NCBI GenBank assembly: GCA_027486755.1
Contig: JAIXOM010000031.1
Location: 1 to 64,000 of the forward strand
Direction of reading: 5' to 3'
Length of the DNA stretch: 64,000 nt
From: Comamonadaceae bacterium
GTDB taxonomy: Bacteria; Pseudomonadota; Gammaproteobacteria; Burkholderiales; Burkholderiaceae_C
The translations under genes and the position numbers were made by a program. Below, one piece after another: positions 40,246-49,731 of the stretch. Position 1 is the stretch's first letter, and the number at the start of each line of letters is the position of its first letter. The notes beneath the pieces are model-generated. The model was not told the origin of the DNA, made no database searches, and was given only the letters and a program-made list of their open reading frames with translations.

Positions 40246-42384
40246 ATGCCAGGGCCGCCCATTCAGCGCAGCGCTTCTTTTCAAACGCCGGCCACCGCCC
40301 GGCTCGACGGCGTCGGGGCTGGCCCGGCGGTAGAGGCACCGCGGCGCCTATCGCAGGCGGCCCCAGCGCCGCCGGCACGCGCACTGAGCATGCACACCGC
40401 TGACCTGCAGTCGCTGATGTCAGAGCGGCTGGCAGGATCACAGCCTACTGATGCACGAAGCGACGTATCCAATCGCTTGGCGCTAGAGCTTGATGCCGAG
40501 GAAATCAACGCTGCACTGCGGGGTCTTGAGCCGTCTCAGCCCCAAGCGCCCTTCAGCTTCGAGGACGCCGTCGACTTTCGCACCATGATGGGCGAGGCCG
40601 GCCAGGGCACTGCCCTCCAATTGCAAGCCCGACTCAACCAGCAATACGGCAATGACGCAGATCCAGGGGTCAAGCAGCGTCTGAACCAAGCCCTGCTGGA
40701 ATTGCAAGACTTCAAGACGCAGGTCAGCCAAAGCCTGACCGATGCGAAGGCCTTGGCCCATACTCTGCAAGGCCAGATCAACTCAGATACCACGGGGGCT
40801 GAGCAGCTGCGCCAGATTTCGCTGATCATGGGCGGGCGCATCAAAGAGCCCAACAGCCTGAAAAACCTGTGGAAGTTCAGCTTTTCAGACAACAGACGCG
40901 CCAAGGCGCAACTCTCAGGCCTGGAACGTGCGGCCAAAAATGGGCAGCCCTTCGTCGTGCCCGGACCGCCAGTGCACTTGCAGGCAGCCATGGCCGCCCA
41001 CCTCAAGGGCATCCTCAAGCGCGCCAAACTCGACGACAAAGCCCAGATCAAGGCTGTCAAGGGTGAGCTGGCCCATCAAATGGCGCTGCACACCGAGCGC
41101 AGCCAGGCGTGGCAGGCCATCCGCAACACCATCACTTTGCAGAACAACGACGGTGAGCCGAGTCGCTTTGAAAACCTCATCACGCCGGCCAAAGATTTCA
41201 GCCAGCAGGTGGCCAAGACCTATACCGACGGGCAAAAAGGTGTCTCTTGCCTGAACAACACCAACAGCCAGCAAACTGTCAATTTGTGGAAAACCGAGTT
41301 CCAGGCCGAAGGCAGCAGCCTGCGATTTTCGGCCCTGCGCCACGGCATACACGACGCCTACAAAATCAAGGATGCCGATGCGCGTCAAGCGGCGGCCTCG
41401 GCCAAGGTTGACCAGTTTTTGCGGGCCGCAGTTGATGCTTACCCAGAAAAGCTCAAGCCCAATGGAGACGGCAGCTACCGGCTCGAGCTGGTGTCGGTCT
41501 CGCTGGTCTCCCCAGGAAAATTTGGCAATGAAGGCCAGATGTGGGCGCAGCAAAGCCAGGCCTATAACCGAGCCAACCAGCAGCCATTCACCATGACGGC
41601 CGACCTGGGCGACGGCCTGGGCCTGCGAGACATCAAGGTGCAGCCCAGAATTCTGGCCTTCAGTACCCCGGTCAACAGCGTTGCGCTTGAGAGCGCCGCT
41701 CTCAGGCCCTTTTTAGGCGGCTTGGCAACCAGCGCGCAGGCCAATGAGGCCAGCATCCAAGGCTTACTGGGTACGACGACCGAAGGCGCTGAAATCGGGG
41801 GTCTGGCTGGTGCGAAGCTCGCCGAACTGGACCAGAGTATTTCTAAAGCCCAGCAAGCCGGCGCGGATACGAGCGCCTTGTCCGCCGACAGCGCACGCAT
41901 TAAGAGCCTGGTCGCTCAGGTCCGGCAAATCATGAACGCAGCTGCAGGCAGCGCGCTGTCCTGGCAGCGCGCCGGCAGCGAGCCCTACAAGCTGGCCTCT
42001 CGCCTGACCGCCTTGGCCCATGAAGTTGGCGCGGTACCCGCCTTCAACTGCAAAAGCGGCAAGGACCGCACCGGCGAGCTCGATGTACAGGTCAAGCAGC
42101 TGTACGCGCGCTATCACCTCAATGGCCAAGTGCCGCAGCCCAATGCGCAGGTAAGCCCCCAGGAAGCCCAGAACCATGCCAAGCTGGTGCGCGAGGGCGG
42201 ATCCTTCCAAATCCAGAAAGACAACACCTCGCTGCCGGGCAGCAAGGTGGAGGTCAAGGCGCTGGTCAAGCCCCTGATGAACACCCTGCGCGCCGACCTC
42301 GGCGCCAACTTGAGCAAAAGGCGAAAAGAGGAGCTGGTACCCAAGGAGGCCTTTAAAGGCTTGAGCTCCTGGGTCGGCTCCTGA
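40246..42384 (+). CDS. IpgD/SopB-family phosphoinositide phosphatase effector
   Basis: 712 residues. The N-terminal ~250 are helical and disordered (secretion and localisation). The C-terminal part follows IpgD/SopB, with VSCLNNTNSQQTVNLW near residues 335-355 and the catalytic loop FNCKSGKDRTGELD, whose Cys602 and Arg608 form the Cys-x5-Arg motif. Family members dephosphorylate PI(4,5)P2 and other inositol phosphates in host membranes, altering membrane ruffling and Akt signalling. It is longer than SopB (561 aa) mainly at the N-terminus. All catalytic residues are intact. The chaperone gene upstream supports export. Confidence 0.92.
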   Translation: MPGPPIQRSASFQTPATARLDGVGAGPAVEAPRRLSQAAPAPPARALSMHTADLQSLMSERLAGSQPTDARSDVSNRLALELDAEEINAALRGLEPSQPQAPFSFEDAVDFRTMMGEAGQGTALQLQARLNQQYGNDADPGVKQRLNQALLELQDFKTQVSQSLTDAKALAHTLQGQINSDTTGAEQLRQISLIMGGRIKEPNSLKNLWKFSFSDNRRAKAQLSGLERAAKNGQPFVVPGPPVHLQAAMAAHLKGILKRAKLDDKAQIKAVKGELAHQMALHTERSQAWQAIRNTITLQNNDGEPSRFENLITPAKDFSQQVAKTYTDGQKGVSCLNNTNSQQTVNLWKTEFQAEGSSLRFSALRHGIHDAYKIKDADARQAAASAKVDQFLRAAVDAYPEKLKPNGDGSYRLELVSVSLVSPGKFGNEGQMWAQQSQAYNRANQQPFTMTADLGDGLGLRDIKVQPRILAFSTPVNSVALESAALRPFLGGLATSAQANEASIQGLLGTTTEGAEIGGLAGAKLAELDQSISKAQQAGADTSALSADSARIKSLVAQVRQIMNAAAGSALSWQRAGSEPYKLASRLTALAHEVGAVPAFNCKSGKDRTGELDVQVKQLYARYHLNGQVPQPNAQVSPQEAQNHAKLVREGGSFQIQKDNTSLPGSKVEVKALVKPLMNTLRADLGANLSKRRKEELVPKEAFKGLSSWVGS

Positions 42385-42416
42385 ACCCCGATTCACCACC
42401 ACCGAACGCACCCAAT

Positions 42417-42887
42417 ATGCAAGCACTCCCCTCACCCGTCTTTGAGGCCCTGTTGGCCAGCTTCTGCCAGTCCGTCGGCCTGCCCGCAGACCCCGAGGCC
42501 CTGGGCCTGGAGTTCGAGGCCGACGGCCACACCGTGCTGGTATCGCCAGACCCACGCGACGACCAGCGCCTGCTGGCCGAAGTGCTGGTTGGCGGCTTTA
42601 GCGAACTTCCCGAGGCCTTGTTTCGCCTGCTGAACCACCTCAACGACGCAGCGCGCCTGGAGCACGACTGGGTGGCCAGCGTCGGCCTGGCTGGCGAGCT
42701 CAGACTGCACACCCAGCGATCCATCGCACAGACCACCCCCAGCGACCTGGAGGGCCTGCTGGTCGATGGGATCGAACGCGCCCAGGCGCTCGCCAGCCTG
42801 GCTACCGCTCAGCCCGAGCATGCGGACGACCCCGCCTCGGCCCTCTTGGCCTTCGACCCCCATGCCGGCGGCATACTCAGGGGCTGA
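42417..42887 (+). CDS. Class I effector chaperone (paralogue family)
   Basis: 156 residues, the closest paralogue of the chaperone at 35193: both have PRD before the second strand, LNDAARLEHDW, then RLHTQRSIA and G-I-[ED]-R-A-Q-A-L. It lies 32 bases after the IpgD/SopB-like gene and before an AT-rich promoter-like gap. Its client is not obvious; either the upstream phosphatase or a more distant effector could be served. Confidence 0.8.
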   Translation: MQALPSPVFEALLASFCQSVGLPADPEALGLEFEADGHTVLVSPDPRDDQRLLAEVLVGGFSELPEALFRLLNHLNDAARLEHDWVASVGLAGELRLHTQRSIAQTTPSDLEGLLVDGIERAQALASLATAQPEHADDPASALLAFDPHAGGILRG

Positions 42888-42902
42888 GCTGTTTTGCCCC
42901 AG

Positions 42903-42940
42903 TTGACAAATGTATTCAATTTGTAACAATTATTGACAAA
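42903..42940 (+). promoter_or_regulatory. Promoter/operator-like AT-rich element
   Basis: Within the 87-bp gap before the chaperone at 42975 lie two TTGACAAA copies (42903 and 42933, 30 bases apart). A perfect inverted repeat, ACAAAT (42907-42912) with ATTTGT (42919-42924), overlaps the first. The left TTGACA could be a -35 element, with TAACAAT nearby as a poor -10. The pattern suggests a regulated promoter for the downstream effector genes. Confidence 0.45.
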
Positions 42941-42974
42941 CAGGGACTTCCCCCCTCTTCCATAAGGACCATCC

Positions 42975-43466
42975 ATGAACCTCGAACAGGCCCAACAACT
43001 CATCCGCGAGCTCGGCGTTGAACTTGGTGGCCAAAGCGATTCCTACACGCTCGACGAGCAGGGCGAGGCCAACCTGGTCTTTGACGACGAAGTCCCGGTG
43101 CTGATCCGTTTTGCTGACCCTACCTTGGTGCTGGCCTGCGCGGTGGCAGTGGAGGTGCGCGCGGACGACCCAGGCCTGTTCGCAACCCTGATGGACTACC
43201 AATTCATGGGACTGCGCACCTTTGGCTGCGTGTTGTCATGGAACTCGGCGGCCGACAGCCTGGTGCTATCGCGCCAGCTCCACGGTGAGCCGACAAGCGC
43301 CCAGTTGGCCCACGAACTCAACATTCTGCTGCGGGCCGGGCGCGAGGTGCGCGAAGACCTGCTGCCACTGCTCGAAGGGGATCTGGCCTTCGCATCAGGC
43401 GAGGAGGACAGCGCAGAGCAAGCCCGGACTGCCGCACTGGCCCCGATGATGTTCAACCGCGCCTGA
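42975..43466 (+). CDS. Class I-like chaperone upstream of the 1,911-residue protein
   Basis: 163 residues with an AAGGA ribosome site. It has a CesT-like pattern: N-terminal helix, acidic strands (EANLVFDDEVPVLIRFADP, then ACAVAVEVRADDPGLFATLM), a further strand pair (CVLSWNSAADSLVLSRQL) and a long helix. It lacks the LNDAARLEHDW motif of the paralogue family and forms a separate type. It is 15 bases before the giant effector-like gene, its likely client. Confidence 0.7.
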   Translation: MNLEQAQQLIRELGVELGGQSDSYTLDEQGEANLVFDDEVPVLIRFADPTLVLACAVAVEVRADDPGLFATLMDYQFMGLRTFGCVLSWNSAADSLVLSRQLHGEPTSAQLAHELNILLRAGREVREDLLPLLEGDLAFASGEEDSAEQARTAALAPMMFNRA

Positions 43467-43481
43467 ACCAAGGGAGTTCTC

Positions 43482-46400
43482 ATGAGCGTTCCCAGCCTCA
43501 GGAACCTGCAGCCCGGGCTTATCCGCGCCAAGGTGAACATCGACCCGATTGCCAGGGGCATGGAGCAATCCACCCTACCGAACATAAACCGGCAGTTCGT
43601 CGGCGTGCACAACCTGCACCAGAACGACGGCTTCAAGCACACTTTCAGCCGCATCCAGCCCACCACGGCACAGGTCAAGGAGCGCCTGGGTGAGAGCCTG
43701 TCGAAATTAGCCGTCTTCGATAATGGCAACGGCATTCCCTCGGCCAAGCTCAATGTCATTCGGCGCAAGGAAGGCCAGCACATCAGCCGAAGCCAAGCCA
43801 AGAAGAACTTCGAACGCGTGAAGGCCGGTTACGACTCACTTCACCGCGAGTTGGGCGAGGTCGAACCAGATGGCAATACCCGGCAGAGCCGCCTGGCCGG
43901 CCTGAGCAACTTCTTCAAAAAGCTGTTTGGCAAGGGGCAAGCCACAGATCTGCAGCTCAACACCAAAGTCATGGAAGGCGATGCACTGGTCCCGGTCGCC
44001 GTGCAGCAGGCCGCAGCGGACGCTCAGCAGCCTGCCCCCCCTCTGCAGGCACCAGGCGGCGTTCCTGGCCTGGTTATGCCGGTCCTGCCCCAGGCGCCTG
44101 ACGAAGCGACCGATGTCAAACGCGAGGTCGAGCTGACGATCAGCACGGCCAATACGAAGGACAAGGCAGGTACACCGATCACATTCACGTCTAATAAGGT
44201 GTCCTACTACGAGAACAAGTCCGGGCTTCGCAAAGGCCTGTGGATAGGGCTGGCAGCGACCGGCGGCACCCTGGCCGCCACCGGCATCGCTGCCGGCGTG
44301 GTTCTGGCGGCACCTGTCCTGGCGACAGCCGGCGTCATCGGAGGTGCCATCGGTGGCTTGTACCTGCTGGGAAAAGCCATATGGGGCAAGTCGCCCTGGT
44401 GGGGCAAGACCGCCGAAGGTCAGCAGCAAAAAGAGCTGCGCCAGCAGGCCCGCAACGCGGCCGACGAGATTGCCGAGATGGTCAAGCGGCAAGTGGTGGG
44501 CGACGTCAGCGAGCACAACCTGGCCGCGCCAGAGGGGGGGGGCTACATCAAGAAGATGGTGCTGGACAACCCGCAAATGCTGACCGACTTCGTGCTCCTG
44601 GCCCGCAACAATGATTCCAAGGCCCTGCAGAAGAAGGTCAAAGCTTTCGTGGTGTCCGACAAGTCCCCCCTGCCGGCAAACATCCGCCAGGATGCCAAGC
44701 GCTACTGGTTTCACAACCTGCTCAAGGGCGACCCCAAGGGCCATGCCCAGAAGACCGTAGACACCGTCACCCGCGAGATCACCCGGGGCATCATGCAAGG
44801 CGTGCAGGAAGGCGTGCTGCAGTCCATGGTGGCCGACCTGTCCGATGATCTCGGCGATAAGGCAATCGAGGAACTAAAAAATGTCGGTGCCGAGGCACGC
44901 TTCAACGCGTTTCAGGAGGCCGTTCAGAATCTCTACCCCAGCAACACGGACACCAGCCATCACATCCACGAGACCCAGGGCCACAAAAGCAGCCTGCTGG
45001 CCTTTCAGCAGCGGGTGCCGGATGCGCTCATAAAGGACCTGGAAGCCAAGAAAGCCATCCTGGGCAAGGACAATGTCAAGAACTACACTGATGTGTTGCG
45101 CAAGCTCGACGGCGATGTGCAGGCCCACCTGGCGTCCATCGGCCAAATAGACGCCCTAATTCACGGCGCGCCGTCCGAAGACGCTGCCGAACTGCCAGCC
45201 CAAGCCCCACTAGGCACGCTGGACCATGTCAACCAGGGGATTTCAGCGCTGCTCACCGAGCGGCTTAGCCCGCAGGAAATACAGCAAAAAAACAGCGAAC
45301 TCGCGGCCGAGATTCATACCCTGCGCGAACGCATCGCAGCGGACGACGACCAGGGCACCGACAAGCTGGTCCAAGGCCATGCCGAGCAATTCCTGAAGCT
45401 GCTGGACGCGGTGCAAGAGTCGCTCAGCCTAACAGCAGAGGCCGCAGACACCTTGGCCCAGGCGCGCGCCGACTTTAGCAACGGGGCCTCGATGGAGCAG
45501 GTGCGCGAACACGCAGACAAACTCCTAGAGCTGAGCGACGAGGGCATCGAGCCTGCCAAAGCCGACCCGGCCTATTTCCCGGATCGCACTGTCGCCCTGT
45601 CTCAACTCACGATGGAAGCCCAGGCCCTGGGCAAACTCTGCGAGCATCTGGAAAGCGGCATGGAGGCAACCAAAAGGCTGCGCTCAAAAATGGACGAGGG
45701 GCTGGTATTGGCCAGCCAGGGCCAACTCGGTAAGGCTCTCTCGCCGGCTTTCACCGAGGGCCTGCAAGCCGAGTTGGGCCAGCAAAATGCAGAGCTTAAT
45801 TACTGGGTTGAAGCAGAATTCAAACTGCCCGGAGAGCCGCTGGTCGTCCCCGAGAAGGAACTCAAAGAGCAGTGGCGTGCACAGGCCGTAGGCGCCGCCC
45901 TTGGCCTGGAGCCGGCCCAGGTCAGCCGCTTCCAGCCCCTGCTGGAAAAACTTTCTCGTGGCGACCACAGCGACACCATCGAAATGCTGCGCACGGAACT
46001 GCAGCGACCAGAGGATTCGTCCGAGGCGCTACAACTGCTGCAGGACAAGCTGCCTGTCGCTGGAGACAGCGAACAGGAGCTGCAAGACAAGGCCTTGCGC
46101 AGCTACAAGGGTCTGGTCGAGGCCAAAATTTTCAATGGCTCTGCGGAGTCATGCAGCCTATTGGTGGAAAGCCTGCACGCGGGCGCTGTCGCGCCGCTCG
46201 CCAAGTACGTGGCCTTGCAAAAGCTCGACCATCAATTGCGTGCACTGTACAGCAGTGAGCGAGGCGAGAAACTTTTTGCTTGGGCTGGATTAAAAGGGAT
46301 TGTGGCTCCTCCCTACCAAAATGGGTTCAACCGGCCGGTCGTTTTGGACTTGCTGATTCGCTTCCAGGACGCAATCAAATCGAGCCATCCTGACCAGAGA

Positions 46401-49217
46401 GCGGCTGCGCACACGCTCCAGGAGCAGCTCGCAATGCCGGACCCCTTGAACAAGTCCGTGGCCGACTGGGCGCTCGACGCGGGCAAGTTCAATGAACTCG
46501 ACGACTCCAGCGTGGTCCGGGTTGCGGACCTGGTCACCAGCCTCAACAGCAGCGACTTGAGCAGTGCGATCAGAGAGGAAAAGCTCAAAGCCCAGAGCCT
46601 GGGCCAGGTTCAGGCAGAGAAAATCATCCCTGGCGGCAAAGGCAGTTCTGATCTAATGGTGCGTCGGGCCGTGAGCGAGGCCTCGGCGCTGGTCAATGGT
46701 GGCAGCACCGAGCTACTCAAGACCAAGGCACAGGCGATCCGACAGGCCCACCAAGACCAGGCGGAGCTGATCAGGGCGCGCCGACTTGGCGCGGACGAAA
46801 TCGGTCGCCTAGGTCAGTACCTCAAGAATGCGCTGGGCTACAAGGGCTCGGTGGACAAACTGGTCCAGCGCATTGCCGAGCATGCCGAGTTGCGATCGGA
46901 ACTCATGGTCCTTATGCATGCCAACGCGCAACTGGCAAGCCTAGAAAACCCGCCCCGGCTGCAGCACAGCTTCACGCGGGAGCAGCTGCTGGCCGGCGCA
47001 CGCGAGTTGGGCAACTATGCTGCACAGCCTGCCAGCTATCTAGACAAGCTGCCAGCTGAACTGCGCCCTCGCATTGAAGAGCGCAACGCCTTCATCGCCA
47101 AGTTCAAAGACAAGAGTGAGAAGAACCTCGAACGTTTGCTCAAGAAGGAGCCGCGCACCCAGGCCTACCTGGAAAACTTCCTGCGCGAAGAGCATGCCTA
47201 TGCAGCACTCAAGAACGACCTCAAGCTGCAACTGCCCTCACGCGCGGTGCGCATAATTCTTGAGGGTAGCGCCGACCCCTCGGAAACAGCAGCGCACTCC
47301 ACCAAGCTGACCCAGGGCACCGCCTTGGCAGATGCCAACCTCAACAGGCTTTCGAACAGCCTGGGCCACTCGCTAAAGGTTCAAAAGCAGGCGCTCAGCC
47401 ACCTTCAGCAGACACTAAGCCAGAAAAGCGGCGGCTCCAGCATCTACCTGCAAGCGCAGGAGCAGCTGCTCGACCAGCAACTGGCTGCTGCCGCCGAGTT
47501 GCCCCAGGCTTTTCGCGCGCCTCATACCGGCGCCCTGGCGCAAATGGGCGCACTCATGCTGCAAGCCGACAAATGCCGGCTTATGGAGCAGGCGCAGATC
47601 GAGCTGGCTTATCTCAACGGTCAACTACAGGCCTCGCGCGACGCACTCAAATACTTCGACCCCCAGCGCTTCAACGCTGAACGTCCCGGTTTTTTTGGGC
47701 GAATTCTTTTTAGCCTGATGCGTAAGGGCGAGCGTCTGAACCGCTTGCTCCGCGAAGGAGGCGAAACCAGCAAGGCGATGGGCAAGGCCATAACCGACAT
47801 CGCTAGAGCCAGGGCACTCGAAGGACAGTACAGCCAACAGGCCGGTGCCCTTGAGGTCAAGCTTGGCGAGCTCGTTGAGGCCAAGAACCTCCTGGTCAAC
47901 AATTCCCAAAAGGTCCAGGCGGCTTTTGAGATGCTCGCTTGCGAACAACTGGCCGCCAAGCAAGGCGACGGTGCTCGCCTGACTGATGCTGACGTAGATG
48001 CAGTCACCGCACAGTGGAAGGCCCTGCTCGAAGGCGGCAGCCAGGAAGCCTTTCCCGAGATCGAAGCCTGGTCCCGCAGCCTGATCGGCAAGGGCATCGA
48101 GGACCTGGAAAGAGCCCTCGGCACCCAGGATCAACAGGCACTGGCCAAGGAACTGGGCGCTCTGATTCAGCAGCAAAACGAGTTCGTGGCCAGCCACCGC
48201 GCCCTTAAGGCCGAACTCGACCGGATCGACCTGAGCAAGGCCCCGGCTGATAAGAGGCTCACGCTGATGTTCCAGGCTGGGCTGGACCTGGAAGACAGGG
48301 TTTTGCTCGACCGTCTGGTTAAAGCTGGGACGCTCAATGGCCAGCAAATTGAAGGCCTGCTCAATCAATGGAGCGATGCGGGCCAGGCCACCCTGAGCGA
48401 CCCAGCCACGGCACTGTTTCTGGCCGGACGGGCCTATCGCGCCCTCGAGATACGGGTTGATAGCCTGGGCCCTGAGCCAAGAGCCGATTGGGACCAGCTC
48501 AGGGGCAAGCTGGAGGAGTCCTTCCTGGCGCGCCTTGGGCCGGGAGCACCACAAAGGCTGGAATCCAACAAAGAGTCCGTGATCACCGGCGAATTAGTCG
48601 ATAAGCTCACTAAACAGAGCAAGGAGCTCAGGGCCGTCACTCAATTCAGCGAACAGCAGCTTCGAGACTTGACGCAATTGGACGAACAGGTGATTGAGCA
48701 GATGAAGGAACACAGGCTCAGCCAACTCAACGGCCAGCAGCCTCCTCGCTCGCTCAAGGCTCTTGACCAGCTGGGCATTCTGCGCTCTGAGCTGGGAGAT
48801 TTGTATCGATATCTGGGTCAACATGCTAAGGGATTGCCCGCGGGTCAGGACTTAGAGGCTCTAAAGAACAAGGCGGCCAGCCATGGCTACAACGGTGCGC
48901 TGATCCAGCAGGAGCTGCTCAACCCGAAGAACCGCTGGATCCCGAACGGCGCCCCTGGTGATAAAAGTGTGCAGCTCAAGCACGCCACGCAGAAGCTGTT
49001 CCAGATAAATCTCGATCGTGTCAAGGCTTCACATCCAGAGCACTTTCCTACAAAGGACAGCCGCCTGAATGTGGCCCAGGCCGAAGGCCTGGACGACCAG
49101 ATGTTGGGGCGGCTGGACGAGGCGCGGTTTGATGAGGAGCCCGACCTTGACGACTCCTATGAATTCGATAGGAACCGCCAAGTCTTTGACGCCTTGCTAG
49201 AACCTGGCAATTATTGA
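43482..49217 (+). CDS. Giant candidate effector with hydrophobic hairpin, 1,911 aa
   Basis: Family not recognised. AGGGAG precedes the ATG. Residues 1-130 are polar and basic; a Pro/Ala-rich linker follows (~180-215). A Gly/Ala-rich hydrophobic block at ~253-302 (LWIGLAATGGTLAATGIAAG onward) could form a membrane hairpin. The remaining ~1,600 residues are overwhelmingly charged helices with coiled-coil periodicity, plus an acidic tail. No Sec signal, RTX repeats or catalytic motif is visible. Chaperone genes lie directly upstream (42975) and downstream (49219), the latter starting two bases past the stop. A membrane-anchored scaffold in the host cell is a reasonable guess. Confidence 0.75.
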   Translation: MSVPSLRNLQPGLIRAKVNIDPIARGMEQSTLPNINRQFVGVHNLHQNDGFKHTFSRIQPTTAQVKERLGESLSKLAVFDNGNGIPSAKLNVIRRKEGQHISRSQAKKNFERVKAGYDSLHRELGEVEPDGNTRQSRLAGLSNFFKKLFGKGQATDLQLNTKVMEGDALVPVAVQQAAADAQQPAPPLQAPGGVPGLVMPVLPQAPDEATDVKREVELTISTANTKDKAGTPITFTSNKVSYYENKSGLRKGLWIGLAATGGTLAATGIAAGVVLAAPVLATAGVIGGAIGGLYLLGKAIWGKSPWWGKTAEGQQQKELRQQARNAADEIAEMVKRQVVGDVSEHNLAAPEGGGYIKKMVLDNPQMLTDFVLLARNNDSKALQKKVKAFVVSDKSPLPANIRQDAKRYWFHNLLKGDPKGHAQKTVDTVTREITRGIMQGVQEGVLQSMVADLSDDLGDKAIEELKNVGAEARFNAFQEAVQNLYPSNTDTSHHIHETQGHKSSLLAFQQRVPDALIKDLEAKKAILGKDNVKNYTDVLRKLDGDVQAHLASIGQIDALIHGAPSEDAAELPAQAPLGTLDHVNQGISALLTERLSPQEIQQKNSELAAEIHTLRERIAADDDQGTDKLVQGHAEQFLKLLDAVQESLSLTAEAADTLAQARADFSNGASMEQVREHADKLLELSDEGIEPAKADPAYFPDRTVALSQLTMEAQALGKLCEHLESGMEATKRLRSKMDEGLVLASQGQLGKALSPAFTEGLQAELGQQNAELNYWVEAEFKLPGEPLVVPEKELKEQWRAQAVGAALGLEPAQVSRFQPLLEKLSRGDHSDTIEMLRTELQRPEDSSEALQLLQDKLPVAGDSEQELQDKALRSYKGLVEAKIFNGSAESCSLLVESLHAGAVAPLAKYVALQKLDHQLRALYSSERGEKLFAWAGLKGIVAPPYQNGFNRPVVLDLLIRFQDAIKSSHPDQRAAAHTLQEQLAMPDPLNKSVADWALDAGKFNELDDSSVVRVADLVTSLNSSDLSSAIREEKLKAQSLGQVQAEKIIPGGKGSSDLMVRRAVSEASALVNGGSTELLKTKAQAIRQAHQDQAELIRARRLGADEIGRLGQYLKNALGYKGSVDKLVQRIAEHAELRSELMVLMHANAQLASLENPPRLQHSFTREQLLAGARELGNYAAQPASYLDKLPAELRPRIEERNAFIAKFKDKSEKNLERLLKKEPRTQAYLENFLREEHAYAALKNDLKLQLPSRAVRIILEGSADPSETAAHSTKLTQGTALADANLNRLSNSLGHSLKVQKQALSHLQQTLSQKSGGSSIYLQAQEQLLDQQLAAAAELPQAFRAPHTGALAQMGALMLQADKCRLMEQAQIELAYLNGQLQASRDALKYFDPQRFNAERPGFFGRILFSLMRKGERLNRLLREGGETSKAMGKAITDIARARALEGQYSQQAGALEVKLGELVEAKNLLVNNSQKVQAAFEMLACEQLAAKQGDGARLTDADVDAVTAQWKALLEGGSQEAFPEIEAWSRSLIGKGIEDLERALGTQDQQALAKELGALIQQQNEFVASHRALKAELDRIDLSKAPADKRLTLMFQAGLDLEDRVLLDRLVKAGTLNGQQIEGLLNQWSDAGQATLSDPATALFLAGRAYRALEIRVDSLGPEPRADWDQLRGKLEESFLARLGPGAPQRLESNKESVITGELVDKLTKQSKELRAVTQFSEQQLRDLTQLDEQVIEQMKEHRLSQLNGQQPPRSLKALDQLGILRSELGDLYRYLGQHAKGLPAGQDLEALKNKAASHGYNGALIQQELLNPKNRWIPNGAPGDKSVQLKHATQKLFQINLDRVKASHPEHFPTKDSRLNVAQAEGLDDQMLGRLDEARFDEEPDLDDSYEFDRNRQVFDALLEPGNY

Positions 49218-49218
49218 G

Positions 49219-49710
49219 ATGCAGATGACCGACACATCAAACACCCCCCCCACCAACCCCCGCTTCCAGGCCCTCATCCAATCGCTGAGCGCGCTCAGCG
49301 AACTGCCGGCAGAGCCTGGTGATGCCGGCCTTCTTTTGCAGGCCGGGCCTTATCAGCTGCGGGTCATGCCTGATGGCAGCAATGACGAGCGCCTGGTGAT
49401 TGAGGTTGAGTTGGCCGATGCAGCCGACGCGCCAGCGCCGGCCTTGGCCTTGCTGCACCGGATCAACCATGTGGCGCGCTTTCGCCATGGCTGGCAGCTC
49501 AGCCTGGACGAGGACGACCACATCGTGCTGCACACCCAGCGCCCGCTGGCCAGCACTGACGCCAGCCAGTTGCAGGACCTGATGGCCTCCGGGCTCGAGC
49601 GGGCCGCCGCGGTGGCAGGCCTGTGGAACAAGGCCCTGGCCATGATCGAGCAAAGCGGCGATACACAGCGCCATAACTTGAACCTAGACATCGGCGCGCT
49701 GCGCGCCTGA
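49219..49710 (+). CDS. Class I effector chaperone (paralogue family)
   Basis: 163 residues from ATG 49219 (49225 is an alternative). Its centre (LLHRINHVARFRHGWQLSLD, then IVLHTQRPLAS) belongs to the family of the chaperones at 35193 and 42417. It sits between the 1,911- and 1,094-residue genes and could serve either; chaperones usually precede their client, which favours the 1,094-residue protein. Confidence 0.8.
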   Translation: MQMTDTSNTPPTNPRFQALIQSLSALSELPAEPGDAGLLLQAGPYQLRVMPDGSNDERLVIEVELADAADAPAPALALLHRINHVARFRHGWQLSLDEDDHIVLHTQRPLASTDASQLQDLMASGLERAAAVAGLWNKALAMIEQSGDTQRHNLNLDIGALRA

Positions 49711-49731
49711 CCAACCGTAGAAGGAGCAGCC

